This document shows, piece by piece, positions 1-6,481 of a stretch of DNA of 6,704 bases. The translations under genes were made by a program, and so were the position numbers. The stretch lies in the NCBI GenBank assembly GCA_945917385.1, contig CAMEHJ010000062.1:1-6704 (forward strand). The letters run 5' to 3'. Position 1 is the first letter of the stretch; each line of letters begins with the position of its first letter. The notes beneath the pieces are model-generated. The model saw nothing but the letters and a program-made list of their open reading frames with translations, was not told the DNA's origin and did not search any database. Origin of the DNA: an uncultured bacterium. Its GTDB lineage: Bacteria; Bacillota_A; Clostridia; Oscillospirales; Oscillospiraceae.

Positions 1-103
1 ACGACAAATCAAAAGCAGCCCGACAGTGCCGCTCAAATGCGGTGAGTGTTCAACTTCCGTTGGACTAAGGCACCTGTGCTCCGCAAGAGCAAAGGATAAG
101 CTT
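1..103 (+). promoter_or_regulatory. Possibly structured 5' leader of the cell-wall hydrolase gene, truncated by the window edge
   Basis: Three small hairpins can be drawn in tandem before the start codon: CCGC/GCGG (29-32 with 39-42), a 7-bp stem GTTCAAC/GTTGGAC with a TTCC loop (48-54 with 59-65, one G-T pair), and GCTC/GAGC (78-81 with 87-90). The last lies directly before the AAAGGA ribosome binding site. The string CCCGACAG at 19-26 recalls the 3' part of ydaO/yuaA cyclic-di-AMP riboswitches, which often precede SH3/NlpC-P60 wall hydrolases. However, the conserved bases that should follow that string are not seen, and the 5' half would lie outside the window. A structured leader is plausible; the riboswitch class is a guess. 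Confidence 0.3.
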
Positions 104-1957
104 ATGAACAGAAAAATATTGAGGACACTCGCTTTATCGGTGTTCATCGGCTCGATGCTGGTGACCACTGCCTACGCGGAAAACGCGGTGGTTACGGGAA
201 GCGAGGTCAATCTCAGGTCAGGGCCCGGAACCGGCTACCGCGTTGTCGGCAGCCTGAGCCGGGGGACGGTCGTGTCGGTTATCGACCGCTCCGACGACTA
301 CTGGTACGCCGTGGATTTTTACGGGGATACCTGCTTTATGTCCGCAAATTATCTCAGGATAACGGACGACGTGGAAGATTACACCGAAATCGCGGACGAC
401 AGTGCCGAGGGTACGGGCTACATCAACGCAATGTATGTGCGTTTCAGAAGCGGCCCCGGCTCCGGCTATGCCGTGCTCGGCACCTACAACAAGGGTAAAA
501 TGCTTCAGACGGTCGGCTGCGTGGGCGACTGGACGGCCTGTGTCATCGACGGAGAGCGCGGCTATGTGTATTCAAGCTATGTAAGCGACACATATGTCTC
601 GCCGTCGGCATCCGGCTCGTACGACGAGGACGAGCTCGGAGGCGGAGGAGGCGGAAGCGACATTCCTACCGTCGGAACAGGCGGCGCCGTGATACAGCCT
701 GAACCGTCATTTGAAATAGATATCAGCAAAGCAGAGATGACGGGCAATCCGTTATTCGAAATTCAGATAGGCTCGACCTCCACTCCGGCTCCGACCCCGA
801 CGCCCGCGCCAAGCTCAACCCCGGTTTTTGAGATCCCTCTGAATCCCTCAACCCCGACGCCTGCGCCGACACCAACGCCGACTTCAACGCCAGCGCCAAC
901 CCCGACGCCCGCGCCAAGCTCAACGCCGGTTTTTGAGATTCCTATAAGTTCCTCAACGCCTACTCCGACACCTGCACTGACTCCGACGCCGACGCCTGCA
1001 CCGACCCCGACATCGGGAAGCGGCAGTTCGGAGAACGCAAAGGGATTTATAAACGGCGACTATGTCCGATTCAGGACGGGTCCCGGCACTACATACTCGA
1101 TCATCGACCTCTATAACCGTGGAAAAGAGCTGACCATCATCTCCGAGGTGGGAGAGTGGACCGCCTGCATTATCGACGGAGAGAGCGGCTATGTCTACTC
1201 GGCCTATGTGCTGAGAGAGACTGTGTCCGAAATCGAGATAGAAATTCCGTCGCAGACGACGCAGCCCACAAGCACGCCGTCCGCCGCGCCGTCCGAGATT
1301 CCGGGAACCGGGGAAGAACAGCCGCCGGCAACCGAAACACCGCAGCCCTCTTCCGTACCTGCGAAGGAGAGTCCCGGATACATAAGCGGCAACAACGTCC
1401 GCTTCCGCTCAGGCCCCTCCATGTCGTCCGGGATAATCTGCGAGCTGTTTTTCGGCAACAAGGTCACGATAACCGGATTCAGCGGCGAATGGACAGCCGT
1501 TATCTATAACGGCGTACCGGGCTTCGTTTACTCCACCTACGTCAAGGAGGGCGAGTACGAGTACACCGACACCACCTCCGGCGCTGCCGGTACGGTGGAA
1601 GGCAAGGCGATCGCAGACTACGCGCTGGGGTTCGTCGGGTACAACTACTGTTGGGGCGGTACAAGTCCGAGTACGGGCTTTGACTGTTCGGGACTGGTCT
1701 ACTATGTGTACGGTCAGTTCGGATACAGTCTCAACCGCGTCGCAGCCGACCAGGCGAGAAACGGCGTCCACGTTGACGAACTGGAGCCGGGAGATATCCT
1801 CTGCTTCTACTCCGGCGGCAGCTATATTGGTCACGTCGGCATCTACATCGGCGGAGGCAAGTTTGTCCACGCCGCGAACTCCGCGCTCGGCGTCATCGTA
1901 AGCAGCCTTGAGGGCTACTACGAAAACCGCGGCTACGAAGCCAGACGAATCGTTTAA
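104..1957 (+). CDS. Secreted cell-wall hydrolase with four SH3b domains and a C-terminal NlpC/P60 peptidase domain
   Basis: Predicted exported peptidoglycan endopeptidase. NlpC/P60 enzymes are cysteine peptidases that usually cut D-Glu/diamino-acid bonds in stem peptides, and SH3b domains bind the wall. I chose the ATG at 104 over the upstream GTG at 26 because it follows AAAGGA by a good spacing and begins a clean signal peptide (residues 1-25: MNRK, hydrophobic core, AYA cleavage site). SH3b domains lie near residues 28-86, 102-160, 312-368 and 423-480, each with a V(N/R)(L/F)R(S/T)GP signature. A Thr/Pro-rich linker (about 226-303) separates domains 2 and 3. The NlpC/P60 domain runs from about 499 to 617 with the FDCSG nucleophile Cys528, His577 in GHVGIY and His589 in FVHAANS, so it looks active. 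No LPXTG-type anchor or membrane tail is seen, so attachment is probably through the SH3b domains. It is monocistronic within the window. The exact bond cut is unknown. Confidence 0.93.
   Translation: MNRKILRTLALSVFIGSMLVTTAYAENAVVTGSEVNLRSGPGTGYRVVGSLSRGTVVSVIDRSDDYWYAVDFYGDTCFMSANYLRITDDVEDYTEIADDSAEGTGYINAMYVRFRSGPGSGYAVLGTYNKGKMLQTVGCVGDWTACVIDGERGYVYSSYVSDTYVSPSASGSYDEDELGGGGGGSDIPTVGTGGAVIQPEPSFEIDISKAEMTGNPLFEIQIGSTSTPAPTPTPAPSSTPVFEIPLNPSTPTPAPTPTPTSTPAPTPTPAPSSTPVFEIPISSSTPTPTPALTPTPTPAPTPTSGSGSSENAKGFINGDYVRFRTGPGTTYSIIDLYNRGKELTIISEVGEWTACIIDGESGYVYSAYVLRETVSEIEIEIPSQTTQPTSTPSAAPSEIPGTGEEQPPATETPQPSSVPAKESPGYISGNNVRFRSGPSMSSGIICELFFGNKVTITGFSGEWTAVIYNGVPGFVYSTYVKEGEYEYTDTTSGAAGTVEGKAIADYALGFVGYNYCWGGTSPSTGFDCSGLVYYVYGQFGYSLNRVAADQARNGVHVDELEPGDILCFYSGGSYIGHVGIYIGGGKFVHAANSALGVIVSSLEGYYENRGYEARRIV
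792..1001 (+). repeat. 105-bp tandem duplication encoding the Thr/Pro-rich linker
   Basis: Two adjacent copies of about 105 bp (35 codons) can be aligned at roughly 792-896 and 897-1001. The block gcgccaagctcaac at 807-820 recurs at 912-925, followed in both by a segment encoding TPVFEIP. The copies have diverged mainly at third positions and in the variable Thr-Pro stretch. The repeat is in frame and lengthens a flexible, probably wall-spanning linker. Low-complexity repeats of this kind often vary in copy number between strains. Confidence 0.75.
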
Positions 1958-1977
1958 TCTAATACCAAACGTGAATA

Positions 1978-2008
1978 CCGCCATGCTTACGCATGGCGGC
2001 ATTTTCGT
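1978..2008 (+). terminator. Rho-independent terminator of the hydrolase gene
   Basis: A perfect 9-bp GC-rich stem, CCGCCATGC paired with GCATGGCGG (1978-1986 with 1991-1999), has a TTAC tetraloop and is followed by CATTTTCG. It starts 20 bases after the stop codon. The T tract is short (four T), so termination may be incomplete, but position and stem strength fit well. Confidence 0.8.
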
Positions 2009-2019
2009 GTATCAATAAA

Positions 2020-2053
2020 GCGGCTTTGTCCCGACGGGCCGGAAAAAGCCCGC
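2020..2053. other. Imperfect hairpin in the intergenic region
   Basis: GCGGCTTT at 2020-2027 pairs with AAAGCCCGC at 2045-2053 with one bulged base, enclosing a small CCC-GAC-GGG hairpin (2030-2038). No long T tract follows on either strand. It could be a second weak terminator element, an RNA processing site or chance. It is part of the 342-base gap between the hydrolase and the flavoprotein gene; I see no convincing short gene in that gap. Confidence 0.3.
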
Positions 2054-2059
2054 ATAGAA

Positions 2060-2077
2060 TTAATGTCATGACATTAA
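2060..2077. promoter_or_regulatory. Perfect 18-bp palindrome, probable operator
   Basis: TTAATGTCATGACATTAA is a perfect inverted repeat with no spacer (half-site TTAATGTCA). It lies about 90 bp upstream of the proposed -10 element of the flavoprotein-hypA operon. Its length and symmetry suit a homodimeric regulator bound upstream as an activator, or a distal operator. I cannot assign a regulator family: it does not match the Rex pattern (TTGTTAA/TTAACAA) or the FNR pattern (TTGAT-N4-ATCAA). Confidence 0.55.
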
Positions 2078-2146
2078 GAGCGGATTAAGTGAAACTGTAC
2101 AAAAGAGCTTGAAATTTTTCGTTACATTGTTGACAAGGTTGGGCTG

Positions 2147-2173
2147 TTGATTTTAAGGCGTTTGTTTTATAAT
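2147..2173 (+). promoter_or_regulatory. Sigma-A-type promoter of the flavoprotein-hypA operon
   Basis: A perfect TATAAT at 2168-2173 lies 15 bp after TTGATT (2147-2152). A consensus TTGACA occurs at 2130-2135, but it is 32 bp from the TATAAT, too far to act as its -35 box. It may belong to a regulator site, since TGTTGA is repeated at 2128 and 2145, 17 bp apart. The short 15-bp spacer suggests a promoter that is weak alone or needs an activator. Transcription would start near 2180. Confidence 0.55.
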
Positions 2174-2179
2174 AAATAA

Positions 2180-2299
2180 GTAAGAGAATTAAAAACGGGA
2201 GGGGGAAAAGCAAAGCGATAAATCTTTTGCACCCGCAGATCATGCGGCGTGAAACAGGCAACGACCCGACATAATATTTTATGAAAAGAGGAAAGTGAA
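2180..2299 (+). promoter_or_regulatory. Potentially structured 5' untranslated leader with ribosome binding site
   Basis: The predicted leader is about 120 nt. CGGG at 2196-2199 can pair with CCCG at 2265-2268, closing a multibranch that contains GCAAA/TTTGC (2210-2214 with 2226-2230) and a tight CCGCA/TGCGG hairpin (2233-2237 with 2243-2247). A purine run, GGGAGGGGG, sits at 2197-2205 as nine bases GGGAGGGGG just inside the closing stem. The ribosome binding site AGAGG (2287-2291) is 8 nt before the ATG at 2300. The fold resembles a three-way junction, but I do not recognise a known riboswitch class, and no intrinsic terminator follows it. Confidence 0.35.
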
Positions 2300-4963
2300 A
2301 TGGCTCACAGACCGAATATTCTGAAGTTAGCGACCAAAATCAGCCTTGAGGGCCTGACCTACACGGGAGTTACATACAATGACCCCGAGTACAGAATTCT
2401 TGAACCCATCGTGGACGACGATATGTGCAGAGTAATGATGCATATGCGCATGGAGACAGCGAGATCGACCGAGGAGATCGCAAAGCGCTGCAAGGAGAGC
2501 GTCGAATGGACACAGCAGCAGCTCGACAAGCTCAACGTTGCCGGCGTTATCCGCACAAGAGAGCCTGTCAACGGTCAGAAGGGCGGCTGGTACTATCCCA
2601 TCTGGGTTCCGGGCATCATGGAGGGCATCCTCGCCAACAACGAACAGTGCGAGAAATACCCCGACCTTGCAAAATGCTTCGAAGAATACACACGCCGCAG
2701 AGTTCCGATGCTCGCGCCCGTCCTGCAAAACGGCAAGCAGGGCATGATGTTCATGCGCGTTATGCCCGTTATGAGCGCGGTGGAGAACAATTCCAAGACC
2801 GCCTCCTACGACGAGGTGAGCACGCTTATCGAAAAGGCCTTCGCAATTTCCGTCGGTCCCTGCTCATGCCGCCGTTCCCGCAGACTTATCGGTGAGGGCT
2901 GCGGACATCTTGAGGAAGACATGTGTATGTACCTCAACGATAACGCGCTGAACTACTCACGTCTCGGCTCACACCGCCTTATCACCAAGGAAGAGGCTTA
3001 CGAGATTCTCAAACGCGCGGAGGATAACGGCCTCGTGCATGAGATCAACCAGACCCCCGGCTTTGAGGACGCGACCGCAATCTGCAACTGCTGCGGCTGC
3101 TCGTGCTACGCGCTGAGAATCGCGAATATGTTCCGCGCGACAAAGGCCATCCGCTCTAACTTTGTTGCGAAGGTAGACAAGAACAAGTGCGTGGCCTGCG
3201 GTCAGTGCGTTGAAAACTGCCAGACCAACGCCCTCCGTCTCGGACAGAAGTGCAGCATCGTGGACCCAAAGGTCTCCGACGAATACCACTCCGACCTTGA
3301 TATCCCCTGGGATAAGTCCAGCTATAATGTCGATTACCGCACAAACCGCACCGACGTCATGCCGAGCGGTACCGCGCCCTGCAAGGCGGTCTGCCCCGCG
3401 CACATCCCCGTTCAGGGCTATCTGAAGCTCGCGGGCGAGGGCAGATACACCGAGGCGCTTGAGCTTATCAAGAAGGAAAATCCCTTCCCCGCGGTCTGCG
3501 GACGTATATGCAACAAGCCCTGTGAGGCGGCCTGCACCCGCGCGAGCATCGACTCCGCCGTCGCGATCGACGACGTTAAGAAGTTTATCGCGGAGAAGGA
3601 TCTCGACGCCGAGACCCGCTTCGTGCCGAAGCTGCTCAACCAGACAGGAAAAATGTACCCCGAAAAGATAGCCGTTATCGGCGCGGGCCCCGCAGGTCTC
3701 TCGTGCGCGTACTATCTGGCGGTCAAGGGATACCAGGTGACAGTGTTCGAGAAGGAGAAGGAGCTTGGCGGTATGCTCACGCTCGGTATCCCCTCGTTCA
3801 GACTTGAAAAGGATGTTATCAAGGCGGAGATTCAGGTGCTTGAGGAGCTGGGCGTCGAGTTCAGAACCGGCGTTGAGGTCGGCAGGGACATCACGCTCGA
3901 TAAGCTCCGTGCTGACGGCTACAAGGCGTTCTATCTCGCAATCGGCGCATCCAGGGGCACAAAGCCCGGCTGCCCCGGCGACGATATGGAAGGTGTATTC
4001 ACCGGTATAGATTTCCTGCGCGAGGTCAATCTCGGCGGCGCCCCCGACGTCGGCGCGAAGGTCGCCGTTATCGGCGGCGGCAATGTCGCCATCGACGTTG
4101 CGAGGGCGGCCGTCCGTCTCGGCGCGGAGACCACCATCGTCTACCGCCGCGACAGAGACGCGATGCCCGCCGCCGACGACGAGGTCGAGGAGGCAATGGA
4201 GGAGGGTGTGAAGTTCATGTTCCTCGCAGCCCCCGCAGAGATACTCGGCGACGGCAGAGTGAGCGGGCTGAAGGTGGAGCTTACCGAGCTTAAAGACGAC
4301 AAGGCCGTCGGCACCGGCAGGTTCGAAACCATCCCCGTTACCGCGGTCATCTCCGCCGTCGGTCAGAAGATCGACCTTTGCGGCATCGACGGAATCAAAA
4401 CCGGCGCAAAGGGCAACGTGCTTGTGGATGAGTTCTGCCGCACCAGCAGTGACGACGTGTTCGCGGGCGGCGACCTTGTCACCGGACCCAAGTTTGCCAT
4501 TGACGCTATCGCGGCAGGCAAGGAGGCGTCCATCTCCATCCACCGCTATGTCCATCCCGGACAGCGTCAGGAGCTTGGCCGCGACCACCGCGACTATAAG
4601 CCGCTTGATATCTCCACCGTGGCCGTGTCGCCCGTCGGCTTTGACAACGCGCCGCGCCAGAAGGCAAAGGGCGCATCCGCCAAGGAGGCAAAGGCAAGCT
4701 TCAAGGATATGCGCGGCACGCTCACCGAGGAACAGATAAAGAAAGAGGCTGCCCGCTGTCTCGGCTGCGGCTGCGTCGTTCTCGACGAGGATATGTGTCT
4801 CGGCTGCGGCATCTGCACCACCAAGTGCAAGTTCGACGCGATAAGGCTTGAAAAGGTCATGGACAATAACTCCAAGAGCTATCTGAACACCCTTATCACT
4901 GCGGTCGGCAACGCGCCTGCGGCGGCGGGACGGCTTGTACATAAGAAGGTGCTGAAGAAGTAA
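2300..4963 (+). CDS. Multidomain Fe-S flavoprotein: winged-helix/Cys-rich module, ferredoxin domain, GltD/NfnB-like NAD(P)H oxidoreductase and C-terminal Fe-S domain
   Basis: Predicted cytoplasmic electron-transfer enzyme of 887 residues. Residues about 53-88 look like a winged helix. A Cys-rich module follows (C188, C190, C201, C209, then CNCCGCSC at 262-269), of the type seen before ferredoxin domains in anaerobe 4Fe-4S proteins. C297xxCxxCxxxC307 is a 4Fe-4S ferredoxin motif. Residues 361-412 (CKAVCP, then CGRIC-x3-C-x3-C) match the GltD/dihydropyrimidine dehydrogenase N-terminal Fe-S domain. FAD is bound by GAGPAG (461-466) and GGD (723-725). GGGNVA (592-597) and the YRR arginines (616-617) suggest NADPH. 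The tail has CLGCGC (820-825) and C833xxCxxC839xxxC843. GltD and NfnB are about half this length, so this is a large fusion. Start and ribosome binding site are clear. It is cotranscribed with hypA. Known relatives transfer electrons between NAD(P)H, flavin and Fe-S centres. No glutamate synthase large subunit is present, so gltD is not the right name. Substrate and partner are unknown. Confidence 0.9.
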   Translation: MAHRPNILKLATKISLEGLTYTGVTYNDPEYRILEPIVDDDMCRVMMHMRMETARSTEEIAKRCKESVEWTQQQLDKLNVAGVIRTREPVNGQKGGWYYPIWVPGIMEGILANNEQCEKYPDLAKCFEEYTRRRVPMLAPVLQNGKQGMMFMRVMPVMSAVENNSKTASYDEVSTLIEKAFAISVGPCSCRRSRRLIGEGCGHLEEDMCMYLNDNALNYSRLGSHRLITKEEAYEILKRAEDNGLVHEINQTPGFEDATAICNCCGCSCYALRIANMFRATKAIRSNFVAKVDKNKCVACGQCVENCQTNALRLGQKCSIVDPKVSDEYHSDLDIPWDKSSYNVDYRTNRTDVMPSGTAPCKAVCPAHIPVQGYLKLAGEGRYTEALELIKKENPFPAVCGRICNKPCEAACTRASIDSAVAIDDVKKFIAEKDLDAETRFVPKLLNQTGKMYPEKIAVIGAGPAGLSCAYYLAVKGYQVTVFEKEKELGGMLTLGIPSFRLEKDVIKAEIQVLEELGVEFRTGVEVGRDITLDKLRADGYKAFYLAIGASRGTKPGCPGDDMEGVFTGIDFLREVNLGGAPDVGAKVAVIGGGNVAIDVARAAVRLGAETTIVYRRDRDAMPAADDEVEEAMEEGVKFMFLAAPAEILGDGRVSGLKVELTELKDDKAVGTGRFETIPVTAVISAVGQKIDLCGIDGIKTGAKGNVLVDEFCRTSSDDVFAGGDLVTGPKFAIDAIAAGKEASISIHRYVHPGQRQELGRDHRDYKPLDISTVAVSPVGFDNAPRQKAKGASAKEAKASFKDMRGTLTEEQIKKEAARCLGCGCVVLDEDMCLGCGICTTKCKFDAIRLEKVMDNNSKSYLNTLITAVGNAPAAAGRLVHKKVLKK

Positions 4964-4964
4964 T

Positions 4965-5312
4965 ATGCATGAGATAGGCGTTGTAAGACAGATCATAAAG
5001 ACAGTCGAGGACTTTGCAAAGCAGAATAATGTCACAGAAGTCAGCGAGATAGTGCTTGATGTGGGGGAGCTGTCCCTTGTCATCCCCAAATATGTCGAGG
5101 ATATCTACCCCGTGGTGACGCCCGGCACCATTCTGGAAAAGGCGAAGCTGGTGATGAATGTCGTCCCGGGGATTGCCGAGTGCGACGAGTGCGACGAGCT
5201 TTTCAATGTCATCGAGCATGAGGGCTACTGCCCGAACTGCGGCAGCTTTGACAAAACCGTTCTGTCCGGCGAAACCTGCACCGTGAAGGAAATACACATT
5301 CCCGAGGGCTGA
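4965..5312 (+). CDS. hypA: HypA/HybF-family nickel metallochaperone
   Basis: HypA delivers nickel, with HypB, to [NiFe]-hydrogenase and in some bacteria to urease. This 115-residue protein has the usual length and landmarks: N-terminal MHE, whose His2 and backbone bind nickel in known members; the fold segment around EIVLDVGELSLVIPKYV (28-44); and the structural zinc site C73xxC76 plus C89PNC92GS, 12 residues apart. The start is one base after the stop of the flavoprotein gene, so translation is probably coupled; AAGAAGG at 4943-4949 is a rather distant ribosome binding site. No hypB, hypCDEF, hydrogenase or urease gene is visible. It may serve a hydrogenase encoded elsewhere, or this paralogue may serve the adjacent flavoprotein. 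Family assignment is firm; the client is not. Confidence 0.9.
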   Translation: MHEIGVVRQIIKTVEDFAKQNNVTEVSEIVLDVGELSLVIPKYVEDIYPVVTPGTILEKAKLVMNVVPGIAECDECDELFNVIEHEGYCPNCGSFDKTVLSGETCTVKEIHIPEG

Positions 5313-5343
5313 GACTGTCGTAAATTACAGTTAAATAATCCAA

Positions 5344-5376
5344 AAAACTCGCAGTTTTGAATAAACTGCGAGTTTT
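5344..5376. terminator. Bidirectional terminator between hypA and lrgB
   Basis: A perfect 14-bp stem, AAAACTCGCAGTTT (5344-5357) with AAACTGCGAGTTTT (5363-5376), has a TGAAT loop. The A run on the left and T run on the right give a U tract in both transcripts. It lies 31 bases after the hypA stop and 4 bases beyond the lrgB stop, so it should end both convergent operons. Confidence 0.9.
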
Positions 5377-5380
5377 ACTA

Positions 5381-6073
5381 TCAATAAAAATTAGCAAACA
5401 GTACGGAGGCGAACACCGTCAGAAGTCCCGATACCGCAATGCAGAGACTGCTTATCGCGCCCTGAATTTCACCCAGCTCCAGGGCTTTCGCTGTACCGAT
5501 GGCGTGCGAGCTTGAGCCGATGGCGACGCCTACGGCGACAGGCTCGGTAATTCGGAAAAGCCTGCACAGATGCTCTGCAAACATATTGCCGAATACGCCC
5601 GTGATAATAATTACGGCGACCGTGATGGGCACATAGCCGCCGAGCTTTTCGGCAACACCCATGCCGATGGCGGTGGTGATGGACTTGGGGAGGAAGGTCA
5701 CATACTCCGCGTGGCTGAAGGCGAACAGAACGGACAGCAGCAATACCGTCAGCAGACTTGTCATTACTCCCGCAGTGATGCCGGCGAGGATGGCGAGGGC
5801 GTTTTTGCGAAGCAGCTCAAACTGCTCATAGAGCGGGATGGCGAGGCAGACCGTGGCGGGGGTCAGAAAGTAGCTGATATACTTTGCACCCGCGTAGTAG
5901 CTGTCATAGTCGATGTCGAATATCAGCAGAACGGCGAGAGTCAGCACAATGGCGATAAGCATGGGATTTGCAAGCGGGTGCTTCCACCGCGCCTTGCACT
6001 TTAAACCGATGACGAAGGCAAACATGCTCAGAAACGAGCCGAAGAACACGGAGCCGGTCAGAAACTCAGACAT
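5381..6073 (-). CDS. lrgB: LrgB/CidB-family membrane protein
   Basis: Integral membrane protein of 230 residues, the usual family length, with several hydrophobic segments. Conserved LrgB blocks are visible: LTPATVCLAIPLYEQ near residues 71-85, LPKSITTAIG about midway, and ITEPVAVGVAIGSSSHAIGT followed by ALELGEIQGAISSL near the C-terminus. LrgAB/CidAB pairs were first described as antiholin/holin-like controllers of murein hydrolase activity in Staphylococcus; homologues in Bacillus subtilis and Streptococcus act in pyruvate transport. The start overlaps the end of lrgA by 8 bp and has a strong GGAGAGGAGGG ribosome binding site (complement of 6081-6091) inside lrgA, which indicates coupled translation. 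Which of the two roles applies here cannot be told from sequence. Confidence 0.93.
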   Translation of the reverse strand: MSEFLTGSVFFGSFLSMFAFVIGLKCKARWKHPLANPMLIAIVLTLAVLLIFDIDYDSYYAGAKYISYFLTPATVCLAIPLYEQFELLRKNALAILAGITAGVMTSLLTVLLLSVLFAFSHAEYVTFLPKSITTAIGMGVAEKLGGYVPITVAVIIITGVFGNMFAEHLCRLFRITEPVAVGVAIGSSSHAIGTAKALELGEIQGAISSLCIAVSGLLTVFASVLFANFY

Positions 6074-6425
6074 TGCCGCGCCCTCCTCTCCTGATAAAAA
6101 ACTGCGTCACCCTGCCGGATATGCCCATCACCGCGACCGTGGTGACGATAATAAGCAGAATGTACTGAAGCCATGAGGCGCGGATAAGCTCCCACGCGTT
6201 CAAAAGCCCGACCGCCGCAGGGATGAACATGACCTGCATAAGCCCCGTCAGAAAGTTTCCCGTCTCCTTTACGGCGGACAGCGGGAAAATTTTCAGCTCA
6301 AGGCAGAGAAACAGGATGATAATTCCGTAAATACTTGCCGGTATGGGCAGGGGGATAAAGTAACTCATAAGCTCCCCAATAAGGGAGATGGACAGGATAA
6401 GGCATAGCTGCTTTATATATTTCAT
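6066..6425 (-). CDS. lrgA: LrgA/CidA-family holin-like membrane protein
   Basis: Small membrane protein of 119 residues with about four hydrophobic segments. It has the family signatures PLPIPASIYG (residues 26-35) and FIPAAVGL in the middle, and a basic C-terminal tail (RRGGRGN). It is the first gene of the lrgA-lrgB operon and overlaps lrgB by 8 bp, the standard arrangement of the pair. The start is supported by TAGGAG (complement of 6432-6437) six bases upstream. LrgA and CidA are not separable by sequence alone; I use lrgA because of the linked lrgB and the absence of a nearby cidC. No lytSR two-component genes, which commonly control lrgAB, are visible in the window. Confidence 0.9.
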   Translation of the reverse strand: MKYIKQLCLILSISLIGELMSYFIPLPIPASIYGIIILFLCLELKIFPLSAVKETGNFLTGLMQVMFIPAAVGLLNAWELIRASWLQYILLIIVTTVAVMGISGRVTQFFIRRGGRGNV

Positions 6426-6442
6426 TTCGCGCTCCTACTGTT

Positions 6443-6450
6443 TGATATCA
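6443..6450. promoter_or_regulatory. Short palindrome at the lrgA transcription start
   Basis: TGATATCA (6443-6450) is a perfect 8-bp palindrome lying where the lrgA transcript should begin. A near-copy TTATATCA follows at 6454-6461, overlapping the -10 element, so the pair may form an operator with half-sites 11 bp apart. The sequence is short and AT-rich, so chance is possible. Confidence 0.3.
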
Positions 6451-6452
6451 GG

Positions 6453-6481
6453 ATTATATCAGAGCTCACCGGCAAGTTCAA
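6453..6481 (-). promoter_or_regulatory. Sigma-A-type promoter of the lrgAB operon
   Basis: Read on the minus strand, TTGAAC (complement of 6476-6481) and a perfect TATAAT (complement of 6453-6458) are 17 bp apart. The transcript would start near 6446, giving a leader of about 20 nt before the lrgA start at 6425. Confidence 0.7.

Noticed and set aside
26..103. Upstream GTG start extending the hydrolase by 26 residues
   Set aside because: The extension would bury the signal peptide behind a hydrophilic segment and has no good ribosome binding site; the ATG at 104 has both a ribosome binding site and a standard signal peptide.
792..1001. CRISPR-like array in the repetitive hydrolase region
   Set aside because: The repeats are in frame, contiguous, degenerate at third positions and encode Thr-Pro linker; there are no unique spacers.
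1409..2002. A 197-codon open frame antisense to the NlpC/P60 domain
   Set aside because: It overlaps the catalytic domain and the terminator hairpin, and its translation is Val/Ala/Asp-rich with no family resemblance.
2130..2135. Consensus TTGACA as the -35 box of the operon promoter
   Set aside because: It is 32 bp from the TATAAT, and no acceptable -10 element lies 16-18 bp downstream of it.
2251..2262. ACAGGCA in the flavoprotein leader as part of a Ni/Co (czcD-type) riboswitch
   Set aside because: Tempting because hypA is in the operon, but only one such string is seen, whereas I would expect the motif to recur around a four-way junction.
2281..2298. Five-codon mini-ORF (MKRGK) ending one base before the flavoprotein start
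   Set aside because: It overlaps the ribosome binding site of the flavoprotein gene and has no ribosome binding site of its own; probably chance.
2300..4963. Naming the flavoprotein gltD (glutamate synthase small subunit)
   Set aside because: No glutamate synthase large subunit is nearby, and the protein is about twice the GltD length with extra Fe-S modules.
2969..5089. A 706-codon open frame antisense to the flavoprotein gene
   Set aside because: It is a GC-codon-bias shadow: the opposite strand has strong family motifs throughout, and the antisense translation is low-complexity (Asp, Ala, Val, Leu rich) with no recognisable domain.
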